A stretch of DNA of 64,000 nt, from positions 25,599,936 to 25,663,935 of the forward strand of contig NW_024881327.1 in the NCBI RefSeq assembly GCF_018691265.1, read 5' to 3'. The notes beneath the pieces are model-generated. The model saw only the letters and a program-made list of their open reading frames with translations, had not been told where the DNA came from and ran no database searches. This document shows positions 23,878 to 36,601 of this stretch, piece by piece; position 1 is the first letter of the stretch, and every line of letters begins with the position of its first letter. The position numbers were made by a program, and so were the translations under genes. The DNA is from Tyto alba (lineage: Eukaryota > Chordata > Aves > Strigiformes > Tytonidae).

Positions 23878-24720
23878 CAGGATCATGGGGTAACTCAGTT
23901 TGGAAGGGGCTGCAGAAGGTCTCTAGTCCAGCTTCCTGCTGAAGTAGGGCCAGATCTGAGATCAGATGAAAGTGCATTTCACCACCATTTTTGGGTCATT
24001 GATAAAGATGTTAAACACAAGAGGTTCCAAGATAGAACCCTATGGTACTCCACTCATCATCAGTCTCTAGGTGGAAGATGACCCATTAACCCTCTAAGCC
24101 TGGTTACCAGACCAACATTTTAGCCATCTAGTTATCCACCTATGCAGACTGTAATGTCCTAACTTGGGATACAAGAATGTTGTGAGCAACAGCCTCAAAA
24201 GCCTCACTAGATTCAAGGTAAATGACATCCTCTGCTCTCCCTTCACCCACAAAGCCAGTTATTTTATCACAGAAGACAATCAAGTTGGTCAGGCATGACT
24301 TACCATTGGTAAATCCATGCTAACTCTTCTTAATCACCTTCATTCCCTTATATGCCCAGAAGTATCTTCCAAGAGGGCTTGCTTCAAGAATTTCTCAGGG
24401 ATCAAAGTGAAACTGACTAGTCTGAAGATCTCTGGATTGTACTTTTGGCCTTTTTTGAAGATGAGTGTAGAATTTGCTTTTCTCCAGTCATTAGAGAGAG
24501 GCTTCTCCCAATTTCCATGAATTTTCAGAGATGACAGAGAGGGATCTTGGAATGAAAGCATCCAGTTCTCTCAGCAGCTTCAGATGCAATCCATCTTGTC
24601 TCTTGGTGCGACCATCTTTTATCTGACAACCATTTAGGTTCTCTATATATTGGTTGTTAGTGCTAGCAACCTGCGGTGACAGTACTGAGAAGCTCCTAAA
24701 TAAGATGCTGGAATTGGAAA
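23878..24720 (-). mobile_element. CR1 LINE with internal deletion, RT fragment
   Basis: The + strand starts with the CR1 3'-end complement (GGATCATGGGGTAACTCAGT, then TTTGGAAGGGGCTGCAG). After about 90 bp it jumps directly into reverse-transcriptase coding sequence read backwards (GATAAAGATGTTAAACA, then CTATGGTACTCCACT). The decayed minus-strand product around 24,340-24,561 still shows DWRKAN, FKKGQK and a PVSLT-like stretch of the CR1 RT. About 1.5 kb of the normal CR1 between these parts is absent. Confidence 0.85.
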
Positions 24721-24929
24721 AATTACACAAAAGAGTTTTCATTATGACAGTAGGTGAGGGAGGATAGCTGTCTTTATCATCAGAGAAGTCAAACTAAAGC
24801 AAAGGTTGATCTCATCATCTATTCCTTTAAATTAAGAATGAGTCCTCTGTCAGGGCTTCACAATGGTGTAAATCTGTAGTGGTTCTAACCACAGAAAGCC
24901 AAGAAAGTATTTAGAGGTAGCTGGTCCTC

Positions 24930-25780
24930 AGCCTTATGAGCTCCTCTGGAGGCTACCACAGGGGTCTAATCTCTTACAATTTCTATTCAATATGTCTATA
25001 TGATACTAGATGGGAAAGCGAATACTCTAGATGTAGTGGTATATAGATGTCAAATTGCAAGATTAAAGGATCAAACTATAGATGATACCTAACTCCAGAT
25101 TTCTGTTGTTCCTGTCTGGGTGATATATTGAGTCAAAGGAGTCAATACTTTTGTAGAAAGAATTCAATACTAAAACCTGGAAAAGAGCTAGGTGCCTCAA
25201 TCCATAGAAGAGGAAACTGCCCTGGTCTACAGGGGAGATAACTGGGAAACAAGTGAGATACCCTAATGAAGATGTATGACTATTTATAACCCAAGTGTAA
25301 AATATCTCTAGTTTCTGAATGATTCAGCTGGCAGCTCTGGACAAAACTGCTCTTTCTATGCTTAGATGACTGTAACAATTAATTCTGGATTATTCAGTAT
25401 TCACTTGCACTAATGATGATTTATGTGTGGATTGGCTGCACTGAAAGGTTAGAGTCTGCAGTGTTTTCACCCTGGTTCTTGCAAGCTTTCTGCTGTAGTT
25501 AGTGCAGAAATCAGCAGCCAGCCCAGCCAGAGGCCACCATTACATCCTTAAGTACATTGCACTATTACATAGACTCTACTGCCTCTCAGGTACTGGGAGG
25601 TGACCAGTATCTGCAATTTTATATTTAGAACCTTGGAAAGCTCAGAACAAGTTCCTGGACCCTCAGAAAGACTAAGGCTTCCATGTCCAGTTGAGATCCA
25701 TAGAAGAGACACATCTGGTTTTGATTTGGCCCCAGACTATTTCTGAAAGCCTTTAGAAAGGCTTTTCCAGTCATGTGAGA
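24930..25780 (+). mobile_element. L2-like LINE remnant (reverse transcriptase)
   Basis: Codons at 24956-24967 read PQGS, and LFN follows at exactly the RT spacing (24983-24991). An AxDDTxL-like motif decayed to I-DDT-stop-L is at 25078-25095, and LDDCN, the L2 LDYCN block, is at 25362-25376. 25,495-25,620 then matches the L2 QLVQNAAARLL region and the following LHWLP region in order. Frameshifts and stops show it is long dead. L2 rather than CR1 is indicated by the LDYCN and QNAAAR blocks. Confidence 0.7.
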
Positions 25781-27319
25781 TATCATCCTGGGAAGGACAG
25801 ACAATCTAGCTACAATTCTGCTGTGTGAAGGGTACCCTCCCATGCAAATGCTGGTTAGGCGTAAAAAAGATGCAGGCTCAAATTTAATCTGTTGGAAGGC
25901 GGGTAAGTTTTTCATCATCCTGGAGAACATTTCTTGGCTTTTTGCCATTGTACCTGGGAAATTTAATGTGAGTAAGTACTCTTGGTTGTGTCGACCAACA
26001 GAAATTGTCTACAAGACAATGTACCCCAATTTGCACACTCTGTGATACTGCCCCAACGTAACCAAAGTGTTCACCTATGGGTGAAGTGGAAAATTTGTTT
26101 CCAGAATGTTCCTTCAAAAAGTAACAAAACCGCTAACATCTGTGCAACCAGAGTTACTCACTGTGAATATTGTTCTTAGCTGTAGGAGTTTCCATATCAC
26201 TGTTAGTCCAGGCCCCTGTCCTTGCCCAGACCCTTCCTGAGACTTGTTAATATAAGCCTTTAGCTTTTCTCAACAAATTGGTTTGAACTTTCTAACCTCA
26301 AAGGTTAAGCCTGCTACTCAGTGAGTATCTTATATTATCTGCCTTTATAAACGGGAAGAGGGCCTGTGTCATCCCAGCTGTAGAAGTTTGCTCCACTCCT
26401 GGCAGGATTTAAAAATTGCAGGTTACACCTGTTTATCATCTGGAATGAGAAAAGCAACGTGACTCTCTGTAGCAGCACTGTGTTTATCTGAGACCTCAAG
26501 CTCAGGATCGCGAGATCCTCAGGAGACCACATTTCAACTTGGTATCCTGATTTGTGGTCTCTAATTGTTTGTTTTGAAAACAGAACTGTCACCAGCATCC
26601 CTTGAAAGCAGAGCTCTGGGCTTTAACTATGTTGTAGCAGTCACTTGATATTACTGCTAAAATGAGAGTGCATGTCGGTGTTAATTGAGGTCAGCATCAG
26701 ATGTGTTTTATTGGCTTCTGATTGCTACCATTACAACTGTTATTACTACTGCTCACCTTTCTATAACCTCCTTGCTCATCCATAAGGTAGGAGATCAGTT
26801 AAGTGTTTTTTTTCCCATCATAATAAACGGCAAATGAGAGATAAAAAAGTCAGCTTGTGCTCCTTGAGATTTATGGAAGTATTATCATTTTACCAGCATA
26901 ATATCAAGCTAATAGTGCTGAAAGAGATATTACAGCATTTCTCTTGTTTAAAAAATAAAATTAAAAAGGGAAAAAAAAAAAGGAAAATAAAAAAGTCAGG
27001 ATTGTGCACTTAAACCAGTCTTAAAACTTAAAAGCTAGAATTCCAAAAGGTAATAAGGGACAGGGGGGCACCTGCCACCACCCTCACCTTGAGCAGTCCT
27101 GCCTTCTGGTCTAATGATAAGCACTTTTCTCTACTCTGATTTTGGGAAGACATCTTAGTTTCTGGATTCCTGAAAACAGTCACAGGACACATACATTCAC
27201 AAGTACATTCAGGTATGGTTGTGTTGTAGCAAATTTGATATATAAGTAGCATGACACGCTGGACAGAAATGCTGGGACTGTATGACAGTTCCAGATCATT
27301 CCAGCCCATCTCAAGCAAG
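25781..27319. other. Intergenic DNA, nothing recognised
   Basis: No gene or named repeat, except an A-rich purine tract at 26950-26994. Confidence 0.6.
26950..26994 (+). repeat. A-rich purine tract
   Basis: Runs of A broken by T and GG. Simple sequence. Confidence 0.85.
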
Positions 27320-27881
27320 ATCTTGAGATGGTGGAGGAATGAGCTAACGTGGGCTAAGAGGAACCTCACAAAGTTCGACAAAAACATGCAAAGCACCAAG
27401 ATATCCTGCGTCTTGGTGCAGTAACCCCACACAGCAGCAGGGGCTGGGACCAGTTTTATGGAAAAAGGAGGACCTGCTGGGCGAGAAGTTGAACACAAGC
27501 CAGAACTGAGGAGATGCTGAGGGAGCTGGGTTTATCTTGTGGAAGCAAAGGCTCAGGGACACCTAACCACTGTTTTCAGCTACCTGTTGTAGCACAGAGA
27601 GAAGTTAGAGCCAAGTTCTTCTTGGAGGTACAGTGTGAAAGGACAAGAGGCAGTGGTCACACATAAGAGCAAGGGAAATTTCAGATGGGTATAATGAAAA
27701 GCTCTTCACTATGAGCACTGGAGCAGGTTGCCTGGAAAAACAACCCTGCAGATTTTACAAATTTGTTGGAGACGAGTCCCTGAATAATCTGATCTAACTT
27801 TGAAGTTCACCCTGGTTTGGGCAAAAGGAAGGACTAGGTGAGCCCCCAGAGCTCCCTCCAATCCTAAATTACTCTATAACT
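27320..27881 (+). mobile_element. CR1 LINE 3' fragment with internal deletion
   Basis: It begins in ORF2 (GGTGGAGGAATGAGCTAACG, then AGAGGAACCTCACAAAGTTC). It passes the conserved block around CCCCACACAGCAGCAGG, skips part of ORF2 and resumes at GAGCTGGGTTTATCTTGTGG. It ends with CTCCCTCCAATCCTAAATTA and CTCTATAAC, a degraded CR1 3' terminus. Confidence 0.85.
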
Positions 27882-30800
27882 TGAAGTATTAGATTGTATT
27901 AGGAAAATATTTCAGCAGAAGGCTTTTCATAGAACAATTCTGATCTAGTAAAAATGAAACTATTCCATAGGACCATGTGTATTTTGACACAAAACTTTTT
28001 TTAAAATCTTGAAAACACTTTTAAATAACTCCAAGCTGAAATAGGACATATTATTTCAGTTGTTAAATTATCTGCATACATTTTTTACTAATTCATATGA
28101 TAAATATATAGGTATATTTTCTACTGTAACACTGAACGACTGTGAAAATTAATGAATTCTACTTTGTCAAATGACTGTGATAACATCTGTCTGATGTTTC
28201 CAAATTCACACCATTTGGAATACTTTCTGCAAAAATTTACATACTTTTAGTTATTTTCTGAGAAAAAAAGTCAGACTTAACTGGAAAGGGACAGATAGAT
28301 AGAAAGTCTATCATCTATAAATTCTATAATAACACACAGAAGTTTTAAAATGTACCACACCAAATACATCTTAGTTGTATGTTGCCTAACACAGGAACCA
28401 CCCATGTTTTTGTTCCAGAGGGAAGATCTGCTAAGTTCTCACCGATTGCTTTCAATTCTGATCTCTGTGTCATCAGAGTGATAGAAGGAATATAGCACCA
28501 GACCGAGGCAAGAAGTCTTTTTCTGCTTTATGATTCAGAAGCTATGCCACATCCCCTTTTTGAAGCATTTGGTGAATTTCTCCAAAGAAATTGGATCTTC
28601 TTTCACATCAGCTGTTGAAGTCCCGGGAATGCATCTTTAAAGGGAATGGTAAACTTTGTAAGCGGGGCAGTTTGAACAGTTCTAGGTTTTGTGTATGGCG
28701 CTGACACTCTAGCAGTCGAAAATGGTCCCCAACACTATGTTTTTCATTAAGTATAACAGGTGATTTTTTCTCTTTCTGTTCCTGCTAGCTTGCATTTATA
28801 AGATTGTCTGGTTTACTTCAATTTTTTTAAGTCAAGTTCCTGTTGCGTTTTTACTCTTAGCAGTAATTTTGATTTATTTTTATTTAGTTTTCAAGATTTT
28901 GTAAGGGAGCATAAGAGGGCACAAATGTTGCAATAACCCAGTTCACATTTGCAGGGACGTAACGGAGTTTGCAATCATGCTTGAGCATTCACTTCTCTGT
29001 CTGTAGTAAGTAAGGCTGAGAAGTCGTCAACCTCCATCAGGCTCAGGGATGGAGACAACTGGCCTGGGAAAATTATGTCCTTCACCTCCTGGATGAAGTG
29101 AGGGCAGGTAAAGATGAGTAGGCAGGGTAGCAGATATGTTTCTGCCTAACTGGCCCTACTACCCAGAGAGACTGGAGGAGTACAGTGAAAAGCAGACAAA
29201 AGTAACAGTGGGGTGAAGGCTGCCTCATTGTGTTGGCCAAGATGAATGTTATAGTTAGGGCAATCTCTTCAAGAGGCTTGCTTGGGAAGAGATAACAAAA
29301 TGTAAGAGGGTGCCCTTTTACTCCCTTTCATCTAGACAATTTGGGTAGTTGGAAACCTTATTTTCTTTTGCCTTTACTGTCTTTTCCCACATGGAAATTA
29401 ACTGAGTAGTGAATTAACTGAGAAGCGTGACCAGGATGGAGCTCACTCTAGCTGGTCAGAACTTTATGTCCTAAGCAGCAAGGACAAGTCCCAGGGGCTG
29501 AGGGGTGTGAAACGAGATGTTCTTGGAGGGACAAGGCTCTACTATCGAGCCATGTCCAAGCACTTAAAGGGTAAGGGTTCATAGACTTGCACATGGACGA
29601 ACTGATTTTACCATCACCATTTGGATGACATTAGCACTCACTTCACCTGTCCTGGAATTAAGCTGCATGTTTTTAAAAGAAAACATTGTGTTTACCTTAT
29701 TAATAAAATGACTGTCAATGTCCTAATCTTGAAGTATAATATTTTCACAGAAAATAAAAAAAGTTTGACTAAAAAAACCTGGTAATTAATGACAAGAATC
29801 AAGTGATTCATTCATAGAAAAAATGATCATAACTGAAGAGTGGCACCTTAAACTGATCTGTTAAAAGACCCTTGGAAGAAGAAAATCATCATTCATCTTT
29901 ACACATCTTTTGACTGAAGTTACTTTAGGGATCATCTTTCAGAAGGAAAACAACCTTAGCATATAAACCACTTTGGCCAATGTTTATCCAAGACAAAGCA
30001 TGAGGACACACTTAGGTGTGTATAAACAGTTAATTTCATGGGGAATTAGTCTGTATTTTAGGGATCAACAGGGCAGCAAAGTACAAAGTGCTTCAACTAT
30101 CATCGAAACTCAGAAATGTCTATGGTAAGAGTTTTAGTAGGTTATGTAATGTTATTTTAAATATTTATCTTTGTAGGTTTTTTTCTGCTGTGATATAAGT
30201 GTTTACTTTCAACAACACCCAGCAACAGCTGAGGTAACAGCAAAAATGAAAAAAAATTGAAAGAAGTTGTACTTGTACAGGCTCCTGTGAAGCTGTTCAT
30301 GTGATGGTTTGAAAAGGACCTCTCCCCCTTTTACAGGTGGTAAAATTAAGTACAGAGATTAGAAATGACAGGCTAAGTCCACCGCTGTTCTGTCAGCTGA
30401 GCCCCACGCTCATGTCTGTGCCGCTACTGGAGCTAGACGTATCTCAGTTACTGAGTGGAAATACTCCCAGGCACCAAAATTCACAGCATCTTTAGAGACA
30501 CTTGCAGACTGTCAGGTTTTGTAGGCTGGAATGTACTAGGAACCACCATTGTCTTCAGCAGTGAAAAAAATCCGTACTTCAGAAAAAGCTGCATAAGAAA
30601 TATCTTTCTGCTTCCTCATGGGTCTTCTAAACAGGGATCTTACCGGGACCAGGAGAACCCACAACTGCTCAGTGGCCAGAGGAAAACTTAGAGAACTCAC
30701 TCTTCTTGCCTTGAAAAACTTGAAAGAAGGACTCAAATAGAAACTGAAAGACTACAAATATTTAAGTAAGACTGAAGTGATTTTTAAATGGAATTTTAAT

Positions 30801-33386
30801 GAAAACCTTTTGTTTAAAGAAAACTTGTGTCTTTTTTAGGGAAAAAATATCCCTTATTTTAATCCTTCCTGAGTAGAAAACTATAACATCATTAATAACA
30901 TTTATACTGATTTTTTGGGAAAAAAAATGTATTTAAGATATATTCAATGGACAGGATTATGTCTGAAGGGACATCCATTTTAGAAATATATTTTCTATCT
31001 CTACCTTTTCAGAGTAATAGAAGTTGGTAAGAATTAAAATCAACATTCACCTTCAGGTTTTGCCTCTAGCTACTCTTTTTTTTGCTTGTAAGTTTGGGAA
31101 CTTAGGAAGACAAAAATCAGAAGAAAGAGTATGTAATTCAGTCGGGAGCATGACTTTTATCTGCCTGTGGTCTCTGCATTTGGGTGACTGTTACTCACTA
31201 GGTATTTACCTGCTAGTGTGTAAGTCCTCATCTAATCCTGATTGCCCCACCTTATAACAAGTTTGCACTGTATTCATTTGTTGTGTCTGTGCAATAGTAA
31301 TGGACTACTGACGGGCTACCAGGACAAAGAAGTGGATTTTCCACTTCAGCCAATGCAGAGAGGTAAGCTTTTCCTGCTGGAATCTGCAAGGGAGCTTCAC
31401 AGCTGCGGAGGAAGAGCTGCCCTCCCCATCTCTGAAGGTGGCCTTTTCCTTCAAGAAACTCTGCCAACAGCTTACAGTTACCCAGTGAAGGGTCTGTTCC
31501 TTGCATTCGAGCTTCAGGGCTTTGACATGAAACCGCACACGCAAACCTGCCTTTTGCTGGCTGGGAAACTGATAACGACAGTGGAACGCGAGGTTGTTGT
31601 GGTCTCAGCAGCTTCTGCTAGCTGGGGTGCCGTGCTGTAAAGTCATAATGACAAATGAGGTGACTGTATGTGTTTGGTGCATGTTTTAAATTGGAGTGTA
31701 GCCTGTAGGTATATTTAATGTTTTTTTCCATTTTGGAAATGTCTACCATTTCCAGCAGTATTCCTTGTGGGGAATTTCCCTGGAAATGCCCAGCTTTTCA
31801 GAATGACACGTATTTTCCTAGACAATAGCTATCCAGGGGAATATTTATCTTGTTCTTACTTACTTATTACTTCTAAGGCTAAAATACTTCTCTGGGTCTC
31901 TGAAGTCAGTCTTTCACATCACAGCCTGTAATAGTAGCTTTTGCATGGAAATGTATTACTTAAAAATAAATATAAAAGTATTAAAACAAAGCATAAAATT
32001 TACCATATAAATTTTGTATTTGAAACAAAGTTCAAATGAAATCAGGAGCTGACTGATTGTGCTTCTGTATCATATGGCATTTAACATGAAAAAAACAAGT
32101 CAACAGGACCATCAGGGTTCTTACTTCCAGGAAGCAATCTATTTTTAATATTACAAATGTTTTCCTGTTTTCTTTTCTCCAAGATTTCTCCAGTGGACAT
32201 GAAATTCAAAGGTTTAATTATTTATTTTTTCCTTGGCCATGGTATGCAGTCAGGGAGAGAGATCAACATTTGTTATTTATTTTAAGAAAGTCCCTGCACT
32301 ATATCAACTGAGCAGGATAACATCGATAGGCTTTATGGTTCACAAATGTCACCCTTATTCTAGGTGAAAAGCTACTGCTGCTAGAAAGCTCGTGCACTGC
32401 GTGTGTGTCTAATGTACGTGGGATACATGTTCTGAGACTGAGAGTGGTCAGGATATCTACTGATCTGCAATTAGATTATCTATGTTATTATTTTTAGTTC
32501 TTATTGAATTGGAAGCAAAGTGAGCTCAGAAAGAAACCATAAAATGGCTCCAGCTGAGATCAGTGATAAACAAATTTTTTTTCACACAGTAGAAATCAGA
32601 GTAAACACAGCCCAGATTTGCTCTGGTAGCGATGCTTGTAATACAGCTAGAACAACCTTTTCAAATTCTTGCCCAGACTGCTGCAACAGGCAGAGAGCAG
32701 GGTGCATTTAGAGGGACTTCTCCCGGCTTTATGCAATCTCCATGGCAGCTGCAGCACAGTCTGGGGGGTGCCAAGGGAGCAAAGAGAAGTATGGATATGC
32801 ATAGCTGCATGTACAGCAGATACTCTTCTCATACAGATGGTTGGCCAATGTGTGGGGTCCTGCAGATTAGGAGGAAAGTCCAGTGATGGAGCTGATTGCC
32901 TTGGTTGGATAGTAAATATCTACAAGAAAATCGCATTCCTTGTTTCAGCTCCACAGAAACTTCAACCAGTAAAGCCAGCTAAGATGCTGGTGTCAGGATG
33001 CAGCTTGATCATTCCCTGATTTTGCTTTGCAAGGTACCTTTCTCAGTGAGCAGATGTTATAGCTGTTTCTGAAAGCAGGTTAGCTGGTTTTGCTGAAAAT
33101 TGCCCAAACTTCACACAAACCACTTTTTAAAAATAATCTTTATGTTAGGACTTCTCAGTGGATTATATTACTCTTGGCCTTTATTGCATATCCAGAAGCT
33201 GTAATGCTGTCCAAGTGGATTTTTGAGTTCAACTCTTCACTGAGTAATGAGATGTCTGGTTGTCAGCCCCAGTTTTTGCCAGAATCCCTCAGCATCCAGA
33301 ACACCTTACATATCTTGTCTTATGACTACAGCGTTTGCTATTCTCATGCATTGTGTACTCAGCAGTGAAAAGCCTACAATTGTTCT
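27882..33386. other. Intergenic DNA with a MIR-like remnant
   Basis: No gene recognised. 27,900-28,400 and 30,700-31,020 are A/T-rich. A MIR-like SINE is at 30,328-30,435. 31,280-31,640 is more GC-rich and open in one frame for 132 codons, without recognisable similarity. Confidence 0.6.
30328..30435 (-). mobile_element. MIR-like SINE remnant
   Basis: The + strand reads CTTTTACAGGTGGTAAAATT, then AAGTACAGAG, CAGGCTAAGT and GCTCATGTCTGTGCCGC. This is the order of the reverse complement of MIR (ACAGATGGGGAAACTGAGGC, then the tRNA-like head). Diverged but collinear. Confidence 0.5.
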
Positions 33387-34063
33387 TCACACATCCAGAC
33401 TTAACCATAAAGCTGATTTCCATACCCTCAGATGCTTCCCCTTCTGCTCAGTGTCTGCTTCAGAAAGATATTTGTATTTGTGATGCTCCATCTTCTTCTG
33501 CCTTGTGACCATTTCTTTATTTTTATCTGAATGGTTGCCCATTACAGAATTAATGTAATTGTTTTCTGGTCCTTCATGCTTTGTCATGAGTCATACCAGA
33601 ACTGCTGATTCTCAGCAAGACACAGAGCTGGAGTTACTAGGCTCATAATGATCTGCACCCATCTTCCTTGCTAGCACCTGCTTCCTTTTCTGATGCACTA
33701 CTACAACAAAAAAATGTAAGTAATGTGGCAAATTCCAGAGCCATTTGGAATCATCTGGCATCCATCCACTGACCTTGGTCCACAAGCTGAAGACCAGCTG
33801 AAAGCTTGTGAGTTGGTTCATTGCCAGTTTATCCTGGAAATCCTTGGTAGCTTTCTTATCCGCTATGAATACGTGACTTTGGTGGTCCTCCAGCAGCTCA
33901 GGTAGAGTCATCCACTTCCCTCTCAACCTAAAGCACCCATGCCTTTGTCTTCACTCTCAGCTGTTTCCCTGGGTTTCTCATACTGCTGGCTGTCTCCAAG
34001 CCACATGCTGGTGGTCTGTGCACGATTCAGTTTGTCTTCCAGGGGACTGTTCTGCAACACCAT
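33387..34063 (-). other. Unidentified coding-like block, possible pseudogene
   Basis: On the - strand three frames run close together. A 47-codon ATG frame spans 34063-33923 (LEDKLNRAQTTSMWLGDSQQ and an EKPRETAESEDKG stretch). A ~105-codon frame in another register spans 33926-33612 (TLPELLEDHQSHVFIADKK, then ATKDFQDKLAMNQ). A 67-codon frame spans 33587-33387. The residue usage looks more protein-like than most random frames here, but I do not recognise it, and the + strand is also open over 33723-33905. It could be a frameshifted pseudogene, part of a mobile element, or chance. A CR1 begins just to the right at about 34,108. Confidence 0.25.
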
Positions 34064-34107
34064 GAGGTGTTAATCTTCCATTTTATTACAACGAGTAGAG
34101 ATTAGGA

Positions 34108-35018
34108 GATTTAACGTCTTCAGGAATGACCTAGATGATGGGACAGAGTGCACACGCAGCAAGTTTTCAGGCAGTACAAAGTCAGGAAGGCTGGCTGATA
34201 CACCAGATCATTGTGCCGTCATGCAGAGAGACCTGGATGGGCCATAAAAATGGGCTGGCAGGAACCTCATGAAGTTCAACAAGGAGAAATGCAGAGTCCT
34301 GCACCTGCGGAAGAATAACCCCAGACACAGGTACAGGCTGGGGACCAAAAGAATGGAAAACAGTTCTGCAGAGATGGCCTTGAAGGTCCTGGTAGACACC
34401 AAATTGAACATGAGCTAGGAATGTGCCCTTGCAGCCAAGAAGTTCAACAGCATCCTGGACTGCACTGGCAAGCCTGTCTCCATCAGGTTGAAGCAGGAGA
34501 TCTTTCCCCTCTGCTCATCACTGGTGAGACAGATCTGGAGTGCTAGGTCTGGTTCTGGGCTGCCCAGTACAAGAAGGACATGGATGTACTGAGTTTGGCA
34601 AAGGGCCTTGAAAATGATTAAGGAAATGGAACATCTCTCATGAGGAAAGGCTGAGAGAACTGAGACTCTTTGTTCAGCCTGGAGAAGTCTCAGGGGGATC
34701 TTGGTTATGTGTATACATACCTGATGGGAAGGAGTAAAGAAGAGGGAGTCAGGATTTTATCGGTGGTGCCCAGTGGCAGGAGCAGAGGCAATGAACACAA
34801 ACTGAAACACAGGAGGTTTCCTCTGAACATCAGGAAGCACTTTTTCACTGTGAGGGTGACTGAGTACTGGCACAAGTTGCCCAGAGAGGCTGTGGGGTCT
34901 CCATGTTTCGAGATATTAAAAACCTGACAAGCATGGTTGTGAACAACCTAACCTGAGCAGTGGAGTTAGACTGGGTGATCTCCAGAAGTCCCTGTCAGCT
35001 TCACCCATTCTGTATCTG
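34108..35018 (+). mobile_element. CR1 LINE, 0.9-kb 5'-truncated copy
   Basis: It starts within the RT domain (a GACCTAGATGATGGGACAGA-type block), continues through AACCTCATGAAGTTCAACAA and ends with the CR1 3' region around CCTGTCAGCTTCACCCATTC. The C-terminal part of ORF2 is still open over 34670-34927, with NEHKLKHRRFPLNIRKHFFT and LPREAVGSP-type sequence. It is the least interrupted CR1 in the window. No flanking duplication was established. Confidence 0.9.
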
Positions 35019-36586
35019 GAGTGGGATGATTCAGTCTGTCCCCTTTCAATGGTTAGAAACAGATTGGAAAACAGTCCTAATAATCATAAAACTGATCTGA
35101 TCCTTTGTTCTCATGGATGACTTCTAAAATAACTTGCAAAACTTCTGGTTTCCTTTGGGAGATATTTCTGTTTGTTTCTTAAGTCCTTGTAGGAGCTCAT
35201 TTCTGCTAGCAAGAGCCAAGCGGTGAAGGTTTCCTAGTGCCTTCATATTTCTAGTCCATGTCACCCAGGTGGCTGTCCTTGTTTTTCCAAACTGGGAGTG
35301 TTGCAACTGGGCTTCCCATTTCTCCAAGAGTTTGTTGATTTTATCCATATTTTAAAGAAAGCATCACAGGCAACATACCTTTTCTGTGCTATTTTTGTGA
35401 AGCCTTCAGATTCTGCTTGAAACTCTTCTGCTAAACAGGTCCTTTTTAAAATTCATACATCATGCACCAATTTTAAGGTATGTGAGAACCTCTACTACTT
35501 GTTCATTCTTGGTTCAAGAGGACAACAAAGTCCTGTTATCTTTCCACAAGAAACCAGTCACAATTCTTGACACTAGCTAATACTAGCTGAAGCTCAGGGG
35601 TGCCCAGGAAGACAAAATCAGGGGATGGAGTCAGGTATCAGATAAAACTTTGGTTTGTCTCAAGAAACACATTACCCTTTTTTCCTGAATCTTCCTCAAA
35701 TCAAATAGGAAAAGGATTAGATCTTTTACCCAGAAGTCCTTCATCAGACACGTGACCCCTCCAGTCAACTTAACTGCTTCTGAGTGCAGTGATATGAAAC
35801 TTCAGTGTCTACAGCTCCTGTATCTTTATTATTAGTATCTCTTGCCTTTCTGCTGCTTTTCTCCTAATACCAGTTCAACCAAGCAATGCCTGGCCCTTAG
35901 CATTGCTAGGTGACTTCCTAGGACAAACAAACATACGAGATGAGCCATAGAAATAGGTGAATGCTTTAGTTAAACCGTCTGTGGCCTCCTATTTTGCTAG
36001 TGGCTGCTTTGACCTAACTGCCTAAAAGAGTTTGACGGCTTCTTTATGTTTTCCTTCAGTAAAAATAGACCAAATCTAGGGAAGCTATCCAACATATAAT
36101 AAGGTGTACTTTACTATCACGGACCTCGATTTGACAGACTCTGGACGTGGTAAGACCCAGGTGTCACAACAATGTTCTATTCCCCATACCTCAGCTGCTT
36201 GTGTAGCATCTGACAATCTCCAGAGACACTGCACTTTCAAACAAAAAATCAGTAATGACTAGGTATACAGAGCACTAATGATAAGCACTGAAATATCAAT
36301 TCTTAAGCAATAATATGGGCTTTTTTTTTTTTTTTTATTTTCACTGCTCAGGTACTTACACAGTAGAAGTAACTCATGGCTCTAGCTGACTACAAATTAC
36401 TGGCCACTTAACCACAAATATGTAGGCACTGACGACAGCTACCTAATACAAAATACTGCTCTGCGCTGGCATTTGCAAACAAGTTTCTGTGGCTGACACT
36501 CTCTGTTGTATGCATTATTTTTTAATTCCTTCACTTTCATTATCTGCAAGTAGTGATTTTTCCATTATATTCATAAAGGTGCAGCC

Positions 36587-36601
36587 AAAAAAAAAAAAAA
36601 A
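36587..36601 (+). repeat. Poly(A) tract, 15 bases
   Basis: Uninterrupted A run. A similar-length T run lies 250 bp upstream (36321-36336). They do not bracket a recognisable retrocopy. Confidence 0.85.

Larger units (their letters stand above)
18151..23879. other. Intergenic DNA with GC-rich islet at 18.4-18.6k
   Basis: No gene recognised. 18,260-18,600 is GC/CpG-rich and flanked by GATA motifs. 18,650-19,620 is A/T-rich. 20,830-21,246 is a 138-codon open frame without recognisable similarity. An A-rich tract lies at 23,252-23,290. Confidence 0.6.

Noticed and set aside
27028..27498. 156-codon minus-strand frame
   Set aside because: It runs partly antisense through a CR1 fragment. It does not read the CR1 protein and has no other similarity.
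35124..35348. 74-codon minus-strand frame of helical character right after a CR1
   Set aside because: Protein-like composition but no recognised family and no conservation evidence; too short to call.
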